A DNA stretch of 5,275 nucleotides from Atopobium sp. Lineage in GTDB: Bacteria; Actinomycetota; Coriobacteriia; Coriobacteriales; Atopobiaceae. A program made the translations under genes and the position numbers. The DNA lies in assembly GCA_015258785.1 (NCBI GenBank), contig JABZHP010000075.1, positions 1 through 5,275 on the forward strand, written 5' to 3'. Positions within the stretch are counted from its first letter, which is position 1. Each line of letters starts with the position of its first letter. Positions 1 to 4,211 of the stretch are shown in pieces. Below the pieces are notes generated by a model. That model was given only the letters and a program-made list of their open reading frames with translations. It ran no database searches and was not told where the DNA came from.

Positions 1-458
1 ACGGACACCTTGATGTAATCAAACGAGCTTCTCGTCTTTTTGAGAATGTTACGGTAGCTGTTGCGGCTTCAAAGCGCAAACACGGCACGGGAACTACGTT
101 TTCTCTTGAGGAGCGCGTACAGATGCTCAAAGACGCTCTGGTAGATGAAGGACTTGTGGACGTTTCTGTAGAGCCTATGGAAGGTCTTCTCGTTGATTTC
201 TGCAATGCTCGCGGCGCAGGTGGTGTTGTTAAGGGCCTAAGAGCTATGACAGACTTTGAGTATGAGCTGCAGCAGGCAGACCTTAACGCTCATATGGCTC
301 CTGAGCTGGAGAGCGTCTTTGTTATGTCCAGTCCAGAGTACGGCTATATTTCTTCCTCAATTGTGAGAGAAATTTCAGCTATGGGCGCAGATGTATCATT
401 TTTGGTACCAAAGAACGTCATTAAAAAGCTTGAAGCTCTGCATAATTGCGGTAATTAA
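1..458 (+). CDS. coaD: Phosphopantetheine adenylyltransferase (CoaD), 5' end missing
   Basis: CoaD transfers AMP from ATP to 4'-phosphopantetheine to make dephospho-CoA, the penultimate step of coenzyme A synthesis in the cytoplasm. The reading frame is open from the window edge (first complete codon at position 3). The visible protein is 151 residues and begins GHLDVI, which is the nucleotidyltransferase (T/S)xGH motif. About 15 N-terminal residues of a roughly 160-residue family member therefore lie outside the window. The ATG at 123 is internal, because family sequence continues upstream of it. Other landmarks are VVKGLRAMTDFEYELQQADLN, matching the conserved RGLR-DFEYE-Q-N block with the Lys form that I recall from actinobacterial CoaD, then PELESVFVM and the C-terminal ISSSIVREI motif. 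The gene ends in TAA, and 126 bases separate it from the next gene. Identification is firm; only the start is unseen. Confidence 0.97.
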   Translation, partial: GHLDVIKRASRLFENVTVAVAASKRKHGTGTTFSLEERVQMLKDALVDEGLVDVSVEPMEGLLVDFCNARGAGGVVKGLRAMTDFEYELQQADLNAHMAPELESVFVMSSPEYGYISSSIVREISAMGADVSFLVPKNVIKKLEALHNCGN

Positions 459-514
459 GTATATTTGCCCTGCATTTTCATTATATTCTGCTAACATTCT
501 TAAAAAGGTGTTTT

Positions 515-538
515 ATGCGTCGTGCTCATAAGGGCTAA
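515..538 (+). CDS. Possible 7-codon leader ORF (MRRAHKG)
   Basis: A tiny ORF reads Met-Arg-Arg-Ala-His-Lys-Gly-stop. It is preceded by AAAAAGG at 502-508, six bases before the ATG, which is a plausible ribosome binding site. Its stop codon overlaps the left arm (531-536) of an inverted repeat whose right arm (577-582) overlaps the end of the ribosome binding site of the next gene. That geometry would let translation of the leader affect initiation downstream. I see no homology that could support a peptide this short, and an ORF of this size with a purine-rich upstream stretch can arise by chance. This is a candidate only. Confidence 0.2.
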   Translation: MRRAHKG

Positions 539-595
539 AACTGCATATAACACAGCTTATGTATTGGATTGAAAGGAGCCCTGGATGCAGCCAGG
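531..595 (+). promoter_or_regulatory. Competing short hairpins around the start of the SepIVA-like gene
   Basis: Two mutually exclusive pairings can be drawn. AGGGCT at 531-536 is an exact reverse complement of AGCCCT at 577-582, which covers the end of the GAAAGGAG ribosome binding site (571-578). Alternatively CCTGG at 580-584 pairs with CCAGG at 591-595, placing the ATG start (585-587) in a six-base loop. They share bases 580-582, so only one can form. The stems are short (6 and 5 bp). One or two 6-bp inverted repeats are expected by chance in a spacer this size, so the case rests on where they lie rather than on their strength. Confidence 0.25.
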
Positions 596-1082
596 CGAGG
601 AAATTGAGAGCCTTGTATCTGAGATTGAGCAGATGGTAACTGAGGCTAAGTCACCTTTTATGGATGGCGGTAACAAGAAGATTATTGATGCCCAGGACTT
701 CTACGAGCTGCTTGACGAGATTCGTCGTGTCTTCCCAGAAGAGTTTGCAACCGCTCGTCGCATCATCAAGGAAGAGGATGAGACCCTTGAGCGCGCACGT
801 GCTCAGGCAGAATCCATCATAGCTGACGCACAGCAGCAGGCTATGATTCTTGCTGGTGACCAGGAGGTTGTCCGCCTTGCTCAGCAGCAGGCAGATGGCA
901 TTCGTGACCAGGCAGAGCAGTATGAGCGTGATACTCGCTACAACGCTGAGGAGTATGCAGATACCGTTCTTGCTCACCTTGAGGAGAACCTCAAGAGCCT
1001 GACAAATTCAGTCTCTCGTGTTCGTCAGACACTTGATGAGAACTCTGGTCCTCGTAACACCAGCAATAACGTTGCCTGGTAA
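585..1082 (+). CDS. DivIVA/SepIVA-like coiled-coil protein (Rv2927c-type)
   Basis: This 165-residue, highly charged protein has no signal peptide or membrane segment. Residues 1-21 look like a short acidic helix. Residues 33-53 (IIDAQDFYELLDEIRRVFPEE) match, as I remember it, the conserved N-terminal block of the actinobacterial DivIVA-like protein Rv2927c (SepIVA), which has LELIDDIKDAIPGEL at the equivalent place. Residues 54-150 are heptad-like with Ala/Gln/Glu-rich repeats (ERARAQAESIIADAQQQ, RLAQQQADGIRDQAEQY) and should form a long coiled coil; the tail NNVAW is short and polar. Mycobacterial SepIVA is tied to polar growth and division, so a cytoplasmic scaffold role near the membrane is inferred here. 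Automatic pipelines may instead label such proteins ATP synthase subunit b-like. The start is set by GAAAGGAG six bases upstream of the ATG. It precedes DUF177 by five bases, the same neighbour as in Mycobacterium. It is about 80 residues shorter than the mycobacterial protein as I recall it, the difference lying in the middle of the coil. Confidence 0.8.
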   Translation: MQPGEEIESLVSEIEQMVTEAKSPFMDGGNKKIIDAQDFYELLDEIRRVFPEEFATARRIIKEEDETLERARAQAESIIADAQQQAMILAGDQEVVRLAQQQADGIRDQAEQYERDTRYNAEEYADTVLAHLEENLKSLTNSVSRVRQTLDENSGPRNTSNNVAW

Positions 1083-1087
1083 TTCCA

Positions 1088-1657
1088 ATGCAACCAGTTC
1101 TTTATGCACTAGATGATCGTCTTGCAAATGCAGGCGATACCGTTTCTTATGCGGGTCATCTCAATGAAGATTCGTATGAGCTAGGGGAGCATGAATTTTC
1201 TCTTCCTATGGGAATTGATTTTGATCTAGTGCTTACCAACGCGGGTGAGGGCATTTTGGTTACCGGAATGCTTCGTGCTGACGCAGTTGGTACGTGTGAC
1301 CGTTGTCTTGAGGACGCACATCTCTCTTTAAACGCAGAGGTAGATGAGTATTATCTCTTTGAAGAGCCTGTAATTTCTGCAGATGATGAAGATGAGGCAG
1401 ATTACGTTTTAGTAAATGCCGATAAAACCATCGATCTTGCAGAGGCTCTTTTGCCTTCGCTTGTTATGGAGACGCCTTATGTTGTACTGTGCAAGTCCGA
1501 CTGCAAGGGACTTTGCCCAGTATGCGGTTGCAATCTGAATGAAGAGGATTGCGGTCATGCAGCTCAGATTGAGCAGAAGCGAGAAGAAGAAAAGCTTGCT
1601 TCAAACCCGTTTGCGGCTCTCAAAAATCTTGTGATTGAGCCGGATTCGGAAGAGTAA
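1088..1657 (+). CDS. yceD: DUF177 / YceD family protein
   Basis: This 189-residue protein belongs to the DUF177 (YceD) family. The family is commonly encoded next to rpmF and is implicated in ribosome assembly or 23S rRNA maturation; its precise activity is not settled. The N-terminal half is the beta-rich domain ending with a Cys pair, TCDRCLED (C70, C73). An acidic stretch follows (residues 87-106, many Asp/Glu). The C-terminal block LCKSDCKGLCPVCGCNLNEEDC (C135, C139, C143, C146, C148, C155) is the family signature, and the tail SNPFAALKNLV (172-182) corresponds to the usual DPR-LA-LK-L ending. Eight cysteines suggest metal binding, which is inference. No strong ribosome binding site precedes the ATG, which lies five bases after the previous stop, so translation is probably coupled. 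An in-frame stop at 1067-1069 rules out any normal upstream start. Family assignment is secure. Confidence 0.93.
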   Translation: MQPVLYALDDRLANAGDTVSYAGHLNEDSYELGEHEFSLPMGIDFDLVLTNAGEGILVTGMLRADAVGTCDRCLEDAHLSLNAEVDEYYLFEEPVISADDEDEADYVLVNADKTIDLAEALLPSLVMETPYVVLCKSDCKGLCPVCGCNLNEEDCGHAAQIEQKREEEKLASNPFAALKNLVIEPDSEE

Positions 1658-1663
1658 AATAAA

Positions 1664-1690
1664 ATTTCTTCTCCTAAATGGTGAAGAAAT
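1664..1690. repeat. Inverted repeat (hairpin) downstream of the DUF177 gene
   Basis: Eleven-base arms at 1664-1674 and 1680-1690 pair with a single T/T mismatch across a five-base loop (TAAAT). On the + strand no T run follows, so it is not a classical intrinsic terminator in the direction of the genes; it could still protect the 3' end of the upstream mRNA. On the - strand the stem is followed by a T-rich stretch (complement of 1652-1663) and could terminate antisense transcription. Its place between the DUF177 stop and the rpmF promoter fits a transcript boundary. Confidence 0.5.
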
Positions 1691-1699
1691 GCTGTATCT

Positions 1700-1722
1700 A
1701 CGTACAAAATGTGTCAGTACGT
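1700..1722. promoter_or_regulatory. Inverted repeat within the rpmF promoter, possible operator
   Basis: ACGTAC at 1700-1705 and GTACGT at 1717-1722 are exact reverse complements separated by 11 bases; the arms extend to 7 of 8 Watson-Crick pairs if 1698-1699 and 1723-1724 are included. The right arm runs into the TG of an extended -10 box at 1722-1730 and the left arm covers the expected -35 position. A protein bound here would compete with RNA polymerase. I do not recognise the site as a known operator. The half-site GTAC is also the core of the FapR box of Firmicutes, but spacing and flanks differ. Confidence 0.35.
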
Positions 1723-1730
1723 GGTATAGT
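1702..1730 (+). promoter_or_regulatory. Probable rpmF promoter (extended -10)
   Basis: TGGTATAGT at 1722-1730 combines an extended -10 TGn element with TATAGT, one base off the TATAAT consensus. At the normal 17-base distance the -35 position reads GTACAA (1702-1707), a poor match, which extended -10 promoters tolerate. Transcription would start near 1737, giving a leader of about 70 bases before rpmF. It lies in the only sizeable spacer between the DUF177 gene and rpmF, where a start for a ribosomal protein gene is expected. Confidence 0.6.
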
Positions 1731-1755
1731 ATCCAACGCATTATGTGAATGGGTC

Positions 1756-1780
1756 GCGCCCTCATATGTTTTAGGGGCGC
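1756..1780 (+). promoter_or_regulatory. GC-rich hairpin in the rpmF leader
   Basis: GCGCCC at 1756-1761 pairs exactly with GGGCGC at 1775-1780 around a 13-base A/T-rich loop, inside the predicted rpmF 5' leader and ending 14 bases before the ribosome binding site. It could be an mRNA-stabilising stem or a regulatory target, for example for feedback by a ribosomal protein. I know of no described L32 leader motif that it matches, so only the structure is claimed. Confidence 0.35.
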
Positions 1781-1804
1781 TAGCAAGAGCAAAAGAGGTT
1801 TAAG

Positions 1805-1984
1805 ATGGCAGTACCTAAACAAAAGAAGGGCCGCGGCGCAACCCACACCCGTCGTTCGGCAAACAGCAAGCTTAACGCAGCAGCTCGCTCCGTATGCCCA
1901 CAGTGTGGCGCTCCAAAGCTTCCTCACCACGTATGCCCTAACTGTGGCTTCTACAAGGACCGTGAGGTTGTTGTTACTGAGTAA
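1805..1984 (+). CDS. rpmF: 50S ribosomal protein L32 (zinc-binding form)
   Basis: The 59-residue product starts MAVPKQKKGRGATHTRRSA, the nearly invariant opening of bacterial L32 (MAVPKxKxSxxxxxxRR), and is strongly basic. Two Cys pairs, CPQC at 31-34 and CPNC at 44-47, form the zinc ribbon of the C+ version of L32 and are followed by GFYKDREVV, also typical. It is a structural protein of the large ribosomal subunit. The ATG at 1805 is supported by AGAGG at 1794-1798, six bases upstream, and by the conserved N-terminus. The order DUF177-rpmF-plsX is widespread in bacteria. A perfect-stem terminator follows 20 bases after the stop, so much of the transcription probably ends after this gene. 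Length and motifs leave no real alternative. Confidence 0.98.
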   Translation: MAVPKQKKGRGATHTRRSANSKLNAAARSVCPQCGAPKLPHHVCPNCGFYKDREVVVTE

Positions 1985-2004
1985 CACTCATACATCGTAT
2001 GGCC

Positions 2005-2041
2005 AAGAAGGCTGGTTCTTTAGGGGCCAGCCTTCTTTTTT
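2005..2041 (+). terminator. Intrinsic terminator after rpmF
   Basis: AAGAAGGCTGG (2005-2015) and CCAGCCTTCTT (2027-2037) form a perfect 11-bp stem with an 11-base loop. A run of six T (2036-2041) starts in the last two stem positions. It lies between the rpmF stop and the plsX ribosome binding site, only eight bases before the latter, so it probably allows partial readthrough and sets a higher rpmF than plsX transcript level. Confidence 0.9.
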
Positions 2042-2060
2042 ATAGCACTAAGGAGTTATC

Positions 2061-3044
2061 ATGCCCGTTATTTGTGTAGACGTTATGGGATCTGACCAAA
2101 GCCCTGAGGTTGTTCTTGAGGGAGTTCGTATGGCTCTTGAGAAGGACAAAGAGCTGGAGGTTCTTCTCGCTGGAGCTGATGAGTTTGTTACTCCTTTTGC
2201 AAGCAAGCATGAGCGCGCAAAGGCTTTGGTAACCACTGAAGTTATTGCCATGAGCGAGCATCCCGCCAATGCGGTTAGACAGAAGAAAGACGCCAGTATT
2301 GTAAGGGCTGCCCAGGCAGTCAAGGCTGGAGAGGCTGACGGTCTTTTTTCGGCAGGCTCTACAGGAGCAGTGCTTACGGCAGCTACCTTTGGTATTGGTC
2401 GCATCAAGGGCGTAAAGCGCCCTGCACTTACCCTGATTCTTCCTGGACTTGGTGGCCATAAAACAGTCTTTTTGGATACTGGTGCTAACGCTGATGTGCG
2501 TCCAGAAGTTTTGGTGCAATTTGCACAAATGGGTAAGGCTTTTGCCAATGCATCGCTTGGAATTGAAAACCCAACCATAGGGCTTCTCTGCAATGGTTCT
2601 GAAGAGACCAAGGGTTCTGAGCTTGCTCTTTCATATCACGCAGCTCTTACAGAAGCGGCTATTAATTTTGGTGGAAATGCTGAGGGAACTGATATTTTAG
2701 GAAGCCGCTTTGACGTTATTGTGACAGACGGCTTTACAGGAAATGTGGCCTTAAAATCTATTGAGAGCACGGGTAAGTTTATTATGTCTAGCCTCAAAGA
2801 CGCAATTAATTCCTCCAAGAAGGCTGCGTTTGGTGCACTTCTTTTGAAGGATGCTCTGAAGGCTACAGCAGCGGAACTTTCAGGAGATTCTGTTGGCGGC
2901 GCCTTCTTGCTAGGTATTTCTGCACCTGTACTTAAAGGACATGGGGCTACCAGCTCTTCTGCTGTGTGCGCAGGAACACTTTCTGCAGCAAATGCAGTAC
3001 GTGCCAACCTCATCGAGAAAATTTCTTCGTCAATTCAGCTGTAG
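2061..3044 (+). CDS. plsX: Phosphate acyltransferase PlsX
   Basis: PlsX converts acyl-ACP plus phosphate to acyl-phosphate, the donor used by the membrane acyltransferase PlsY to start phospholipid synthesis; it is a cytosolic enzyme that associates peripherally with the membrane. The 327-residue protein has the family landmarks in order: VDVMGSDQSPE (6-16, usual DAMGGDxAP), FSAGSTGA (96-103), LDTGANAD (138-145), CNGSEETKGSEL (177-188, usual NxGxExxKG), TDGFTGNVALKSIES (222-236) and GGAFLLGISAPVLKGHGAT (279-297). Length is normal. TAAGGAG at 2049-2055, five bases upstream, fixes the ATG. The end carries tandem in-frame stops, TAG then TAA. It lies just behind the rpmF terminator with no clear promoter of its own, so it is probably read through from rpmF. 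It sits beside acpP, whose acylated product is its substrate. Confidence 0.97.
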   Translation: MPVICVDVMGSDQSPEVVLEGVRMALEKDKELEVLLAGADEFVTPFASKHERAKALVTTEVIAMSEHPANAVRQKKDASIVRAAQAVKAGEADGLFSAGSTGAVLTAATFGIGRIKGVKRPALTLILPGLGGHKTVFLDTGANADVRPEVLVQFAQMGKAFANASLGIENPTIGLLCNGSEETKGSELALSYHAALTEAAINFGGNAEGTDILGSRFDVIVTDGFTGNVALKSIESTGKFIMSSLKDAINSSKKAAFGALLLKDALKATAAELSGDSVGGAFLLGISAPVLKGHGATSSSAVCAGTLSAANAVRANLIEKISSSIQL

Positions 3045-3059
3045 TAAAAGCGTCTGTAC

Positions 3060-3073
3060 ATAAAAATTTTTAT
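3060..3073. repeat. A/T palindrome in the plsX-acpP spacer
   Basis: ATAAAAATTTTTAT is a perfect 14-base palindrome shortly after the plsX stop. A loopless palindrome is a poor RNA hairpin but a reasonable protein-binding or bent-DNA site. Low sequence complexity makes chance occurrence fairly likely. Confidence 0.3.
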
Positions 3074-3084
3074 AACTATGGTGG

Positions 3085-3117
3085 AGCCCATGGACAATTC
3101 TGTGGGCTTTACTTTTT
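3085..3117 (+). terminator. Terminator-like hairpin after plsX
   Basis: AGCCCA (3085-3090) pairs with TGGGCT (3103-3108), with one further T/G wobble inward and G/T wobbles outward, around a loop of 10-12 bases. It is followed by an interrupted T run (3108-3117, broken by AC). The stem is short and the T run imperfect, so it is weaker than the one after rpmF and may terminate only part of the transcripts before acpP. Confidence 0.6.
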
Positions 3118-3173
3118 CTAAGATTGTTTGTTTCAGCTTTAGTAATGTCATCATACAGACGCCCATCACGGGG

Positions 3174-3179
3174 TAAAAT
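3174..3179 (+). promoter_or_regulatory. Possible -10 box for acpP
   Basis: TAAAAT lies 39 bases before the acpP start and would give a leader of about 27 bases. No good -35 is found at 16-18 bases (TCATAC at 3151-3156 is the nearest) and there is no extended -10 TG. A promoter here is plausible mainly because a terminator-like hairpin precedes it and acyl carrier protein is needed in large amounts. Confidence 0.25.
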
Positions 3180-3201
3180 TAATAGCGTCATTGTTGTGTG
3201 C

Positions 3202-3208
3202 AAGGAGG
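3202..3208 (+). promoter_or_regulatory. Ribosome binding site deciding the acpP start
   Basis: AAGGAGG is the strongest ribosome binding site in the window and lies four bases before the ATG at 3213. An in-frame GTG at 3198 would add five residues (MQGGC), but it would place this site inside the coding region and has no comparable site of its own. The ATG is therefore chosen. Confidence 0.85.
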
Positions 3209-3212
3209 ATGT

Positions 3213-3449
3213 ATGGATCGCACAGAAACACTTGAAAAGGTAATTGACGTTGTTAGAGAGACACTGGACCTTGACGATTCCGTTGAGCTCACAGAGGGTA
3301 CCTCATTTAAAGATCTTGGTGCAGACTCATTTGATCTTTTGCAGCTTGTCACAGACCTTGAGCAAGAGTTTGATATGACCTTTGATGCAGAAAACATCGA
3401 TGAGATTGCTACCGTTGGTGACGCAGTAGATGCTATTCTTGCTGCTTAA
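3213..3449 (+). CDS. acpP: Acyl carrier protein
   Basis: The 78-residue, strongly acidic protein is a four-helix acyl carrier. The 4'-phosphopantetheine arm would be attached by AcpS to Ser39 in DLGADSFDLLQLV (34-46), and it then carries growing acyl chains in type II fatty acid synthesis and hands acyl groups to PlsX. Helix I (residues 4-19), the SFKDLGADS loop and helix II, then LEQEFDMTFD (49-58) and the C-terminal TVGDAVDAIL (67-76) all fit the family, and the length is standard. The attachment motif reads DSF where DSL is the rule. Placement after plsX and before rnc is a common order and supports a role as the main fatty acid ACP. A separate carrier for another pathway is less likely. 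It is expressed from its own weak promoter or by readthrough from plsX. Confidence 0.96.
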   Translation: MDRTETLEKVIDVVRETLDLDDSVELTEGTSFKDLGADSFDLLQLVTDLEQEFDMTFDAENIDEIATVGDAVDAILAA

Positions 3450-3462
3450 GTAGGTTTTATAC

Positions 3463-4194
3463 GTGAAATTGCACGAACGAGTAGCTGCTGCAGAAGCTAT
3501 TTGCGGTCACACATTTACCAATAAAGAACTTATCGAGGCTGCCCTCACACACCCTTCGGCGGTGGAGGGCAAGCCTGTTTCTGCTTCGTATGAGCGCCTG
3601 GAGTTTCTGGGCGACTCAATTCTAGGTGCCATTATTGCAACAGAGCTGTTTGAGCGTTATCCAGATATGGATGAAGGCCAGCTTACTAGGTTGAAAATCT
3701 CTCTAGTATCCGGCCACACGCTTTCCATTGTCTCTGATGCTCTAGGAATTTCTCCCTTAATTGTTATGGGAATTTCCGAGAAAGGCACGGGAAAGCGTGG
3801 CATGAAGTCTGCTCTGGAGAACGTCTACGAGTCCATTGTTGGCGCGCTCTACCTTGATGCGGGTTTTGATCCAACGCACGATTTTGTTATTCGTACGCTT
3901 GGACCTCACATTTCTCCAGCGCTGGCAGTTCGTTCGGTAAGCCCTAAATCTCGTTTGCAAGAAGCGGTACAGGCTAAAGGCAAGGCTACCCCTGAATATA
4001 AGCTTATTGGCGAGAGTGGACCTGCTCATACACCAACGTTTACCGCTGTGGTATTTGTCGACGGCCTTAAGGTGGGTCGTGGACAGGGACCATCAAAGAA
4101 AGCCGCAGAGTCAGAAGCCGCTCAAGACGCACTGGTACGTCTTGGTGTGGATGATACTCCGCTTGATGCTGATGCAGAAATGCACCTAAGGTAG
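3463..4194 (+). CDS. rnc: Ribonuclease III
   Basis: RNase III is the dimeric, magnesium-dependent endonuclease that cuts double-stranded RNA, including rRNA precursors. The 243-residue protein has the endonuclease domain (about 1-150) with the signature YERLEFLGDSILG (43-55: E44, E47 and D51 correspond to E38, E41 and D45 of the E. coli enzyme) and DEGQLTRLK (70-78). The second catalytic segment is ENVYESIVGALYLD (119-132), with E123 matching E117. Residue 120 is Asn where most bacterial enzymes have the metal-site Asp (D114 in E. coli). The double-stranded RNA-binding domain is at 160-228, from SPKSRLQEAVQ to GPSKKAAESEAAQDAL. The start is GTG with a weak GTAGG eight bases upstream. No other start fits because an in-frame stop lies at 3451. 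It follows acpP by 13 bases and precedes smc by 17, so it is in one transcription unit with them. Confidence 0.96.
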   Translation: MKLHERVAAAEAICGHTFTNKELIEAALTHPSAVEGKPVSASYERLEFLGDSILGAIIATELFERYPDMDEGQLTRLKISLVSGHTLSIVSDALGISPLIVMGISEKGTGKRGMKSALENVYESIVGALYLDAGFDPTHDFVIRTLGPHISPALAVRSVSPKSRLQEAVQAKGKATPEYKLIGESGPAHTPTFTAVVFVDGLKVGRGQGPSKKAAESEAAQDALVRLGVDDTPLDADAEMHLR

Positions 4195-4211
4195 AAAGGT
4201 ACTCTGTACCC
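4194..4211 (+). promoter_or_regulatory. smc ribosome binding site with adjoining hairpin
   Basis: GAAAGG (4194-4199) is the only ribosome binding site before the smc GTG at 4212, but it ends 12 bases away, longer than usual. GGTAC (4198-4202) and GTACC (4206-4210) form a perfect 5-bp stem with a TCT loop that takes up the last two bases of the site and fills the gap. Folding would either sequester part of the site or shorten the effective distance to the start. Confidence 0.4.

Larger units (their letters stand above)
3050..3162. repeat. 9-bp inverted repeat spanning the plsX-acpP spacer
   Basis: GCGTCTGTA at 3050-3058 and TACAGACGC at 3154-3162 are exact reverse complements, 95 bases apart. 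They bracket the A/T palindrome and the terminator-like hairpin. Roughly 0.05 perfect 9-bp pairs would be expected by chance in a spacer of this length. The right arm lies just upstream of the possible acpP -10 box. It could close a long-range RNA structure or be paired DNA sites; neither is demonstrated. Confidence 0.4.

Noticed and set aside
546..551. TATAAC as a promoter -10 box for the SepIVA-like gene
   Set aside because: No acceptable -35 (TGCTCA at 523-528) and no extended -10 TG; A/T-rich spacers give such hexamers often.
651..977. Antisense 108-residue ORF across the SepIVA-like gene
   Set aside because: It is a shadow of a well-supported coding frame, with no ribosome binding site and no recognisable domain; its hydrophobic look comes from reading Glu/Gln-rich codons backwards.
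1700..1722. FapR operator before rpmF-plsX
   Set aside because: The GTAC half-sites are shared, but the 11-base separation and flanks do not match the compact FapR palindrome, and FapR is typical of Firmicutes.
1749..2045. + strand 98-residue ORF overlapping rpmF
   Set aside because: It crosses rpmF in another frame, runs through the rpmF terminator and resembles no protein family, while rpmF itself is unmistakable.
2048..2611. Antisense 187-residue ORF across plsX
   Set aside because: The opposite strand is a complete PlsX with all family motifs; the antisense frame is open only through codon bias and has no domain features.
3198..3212. Upstream GTG start for acpP adding MQGGC
   Set aside because: It would bury the strong AAGGAGG site inside the gene and add residues not found in ACPs.
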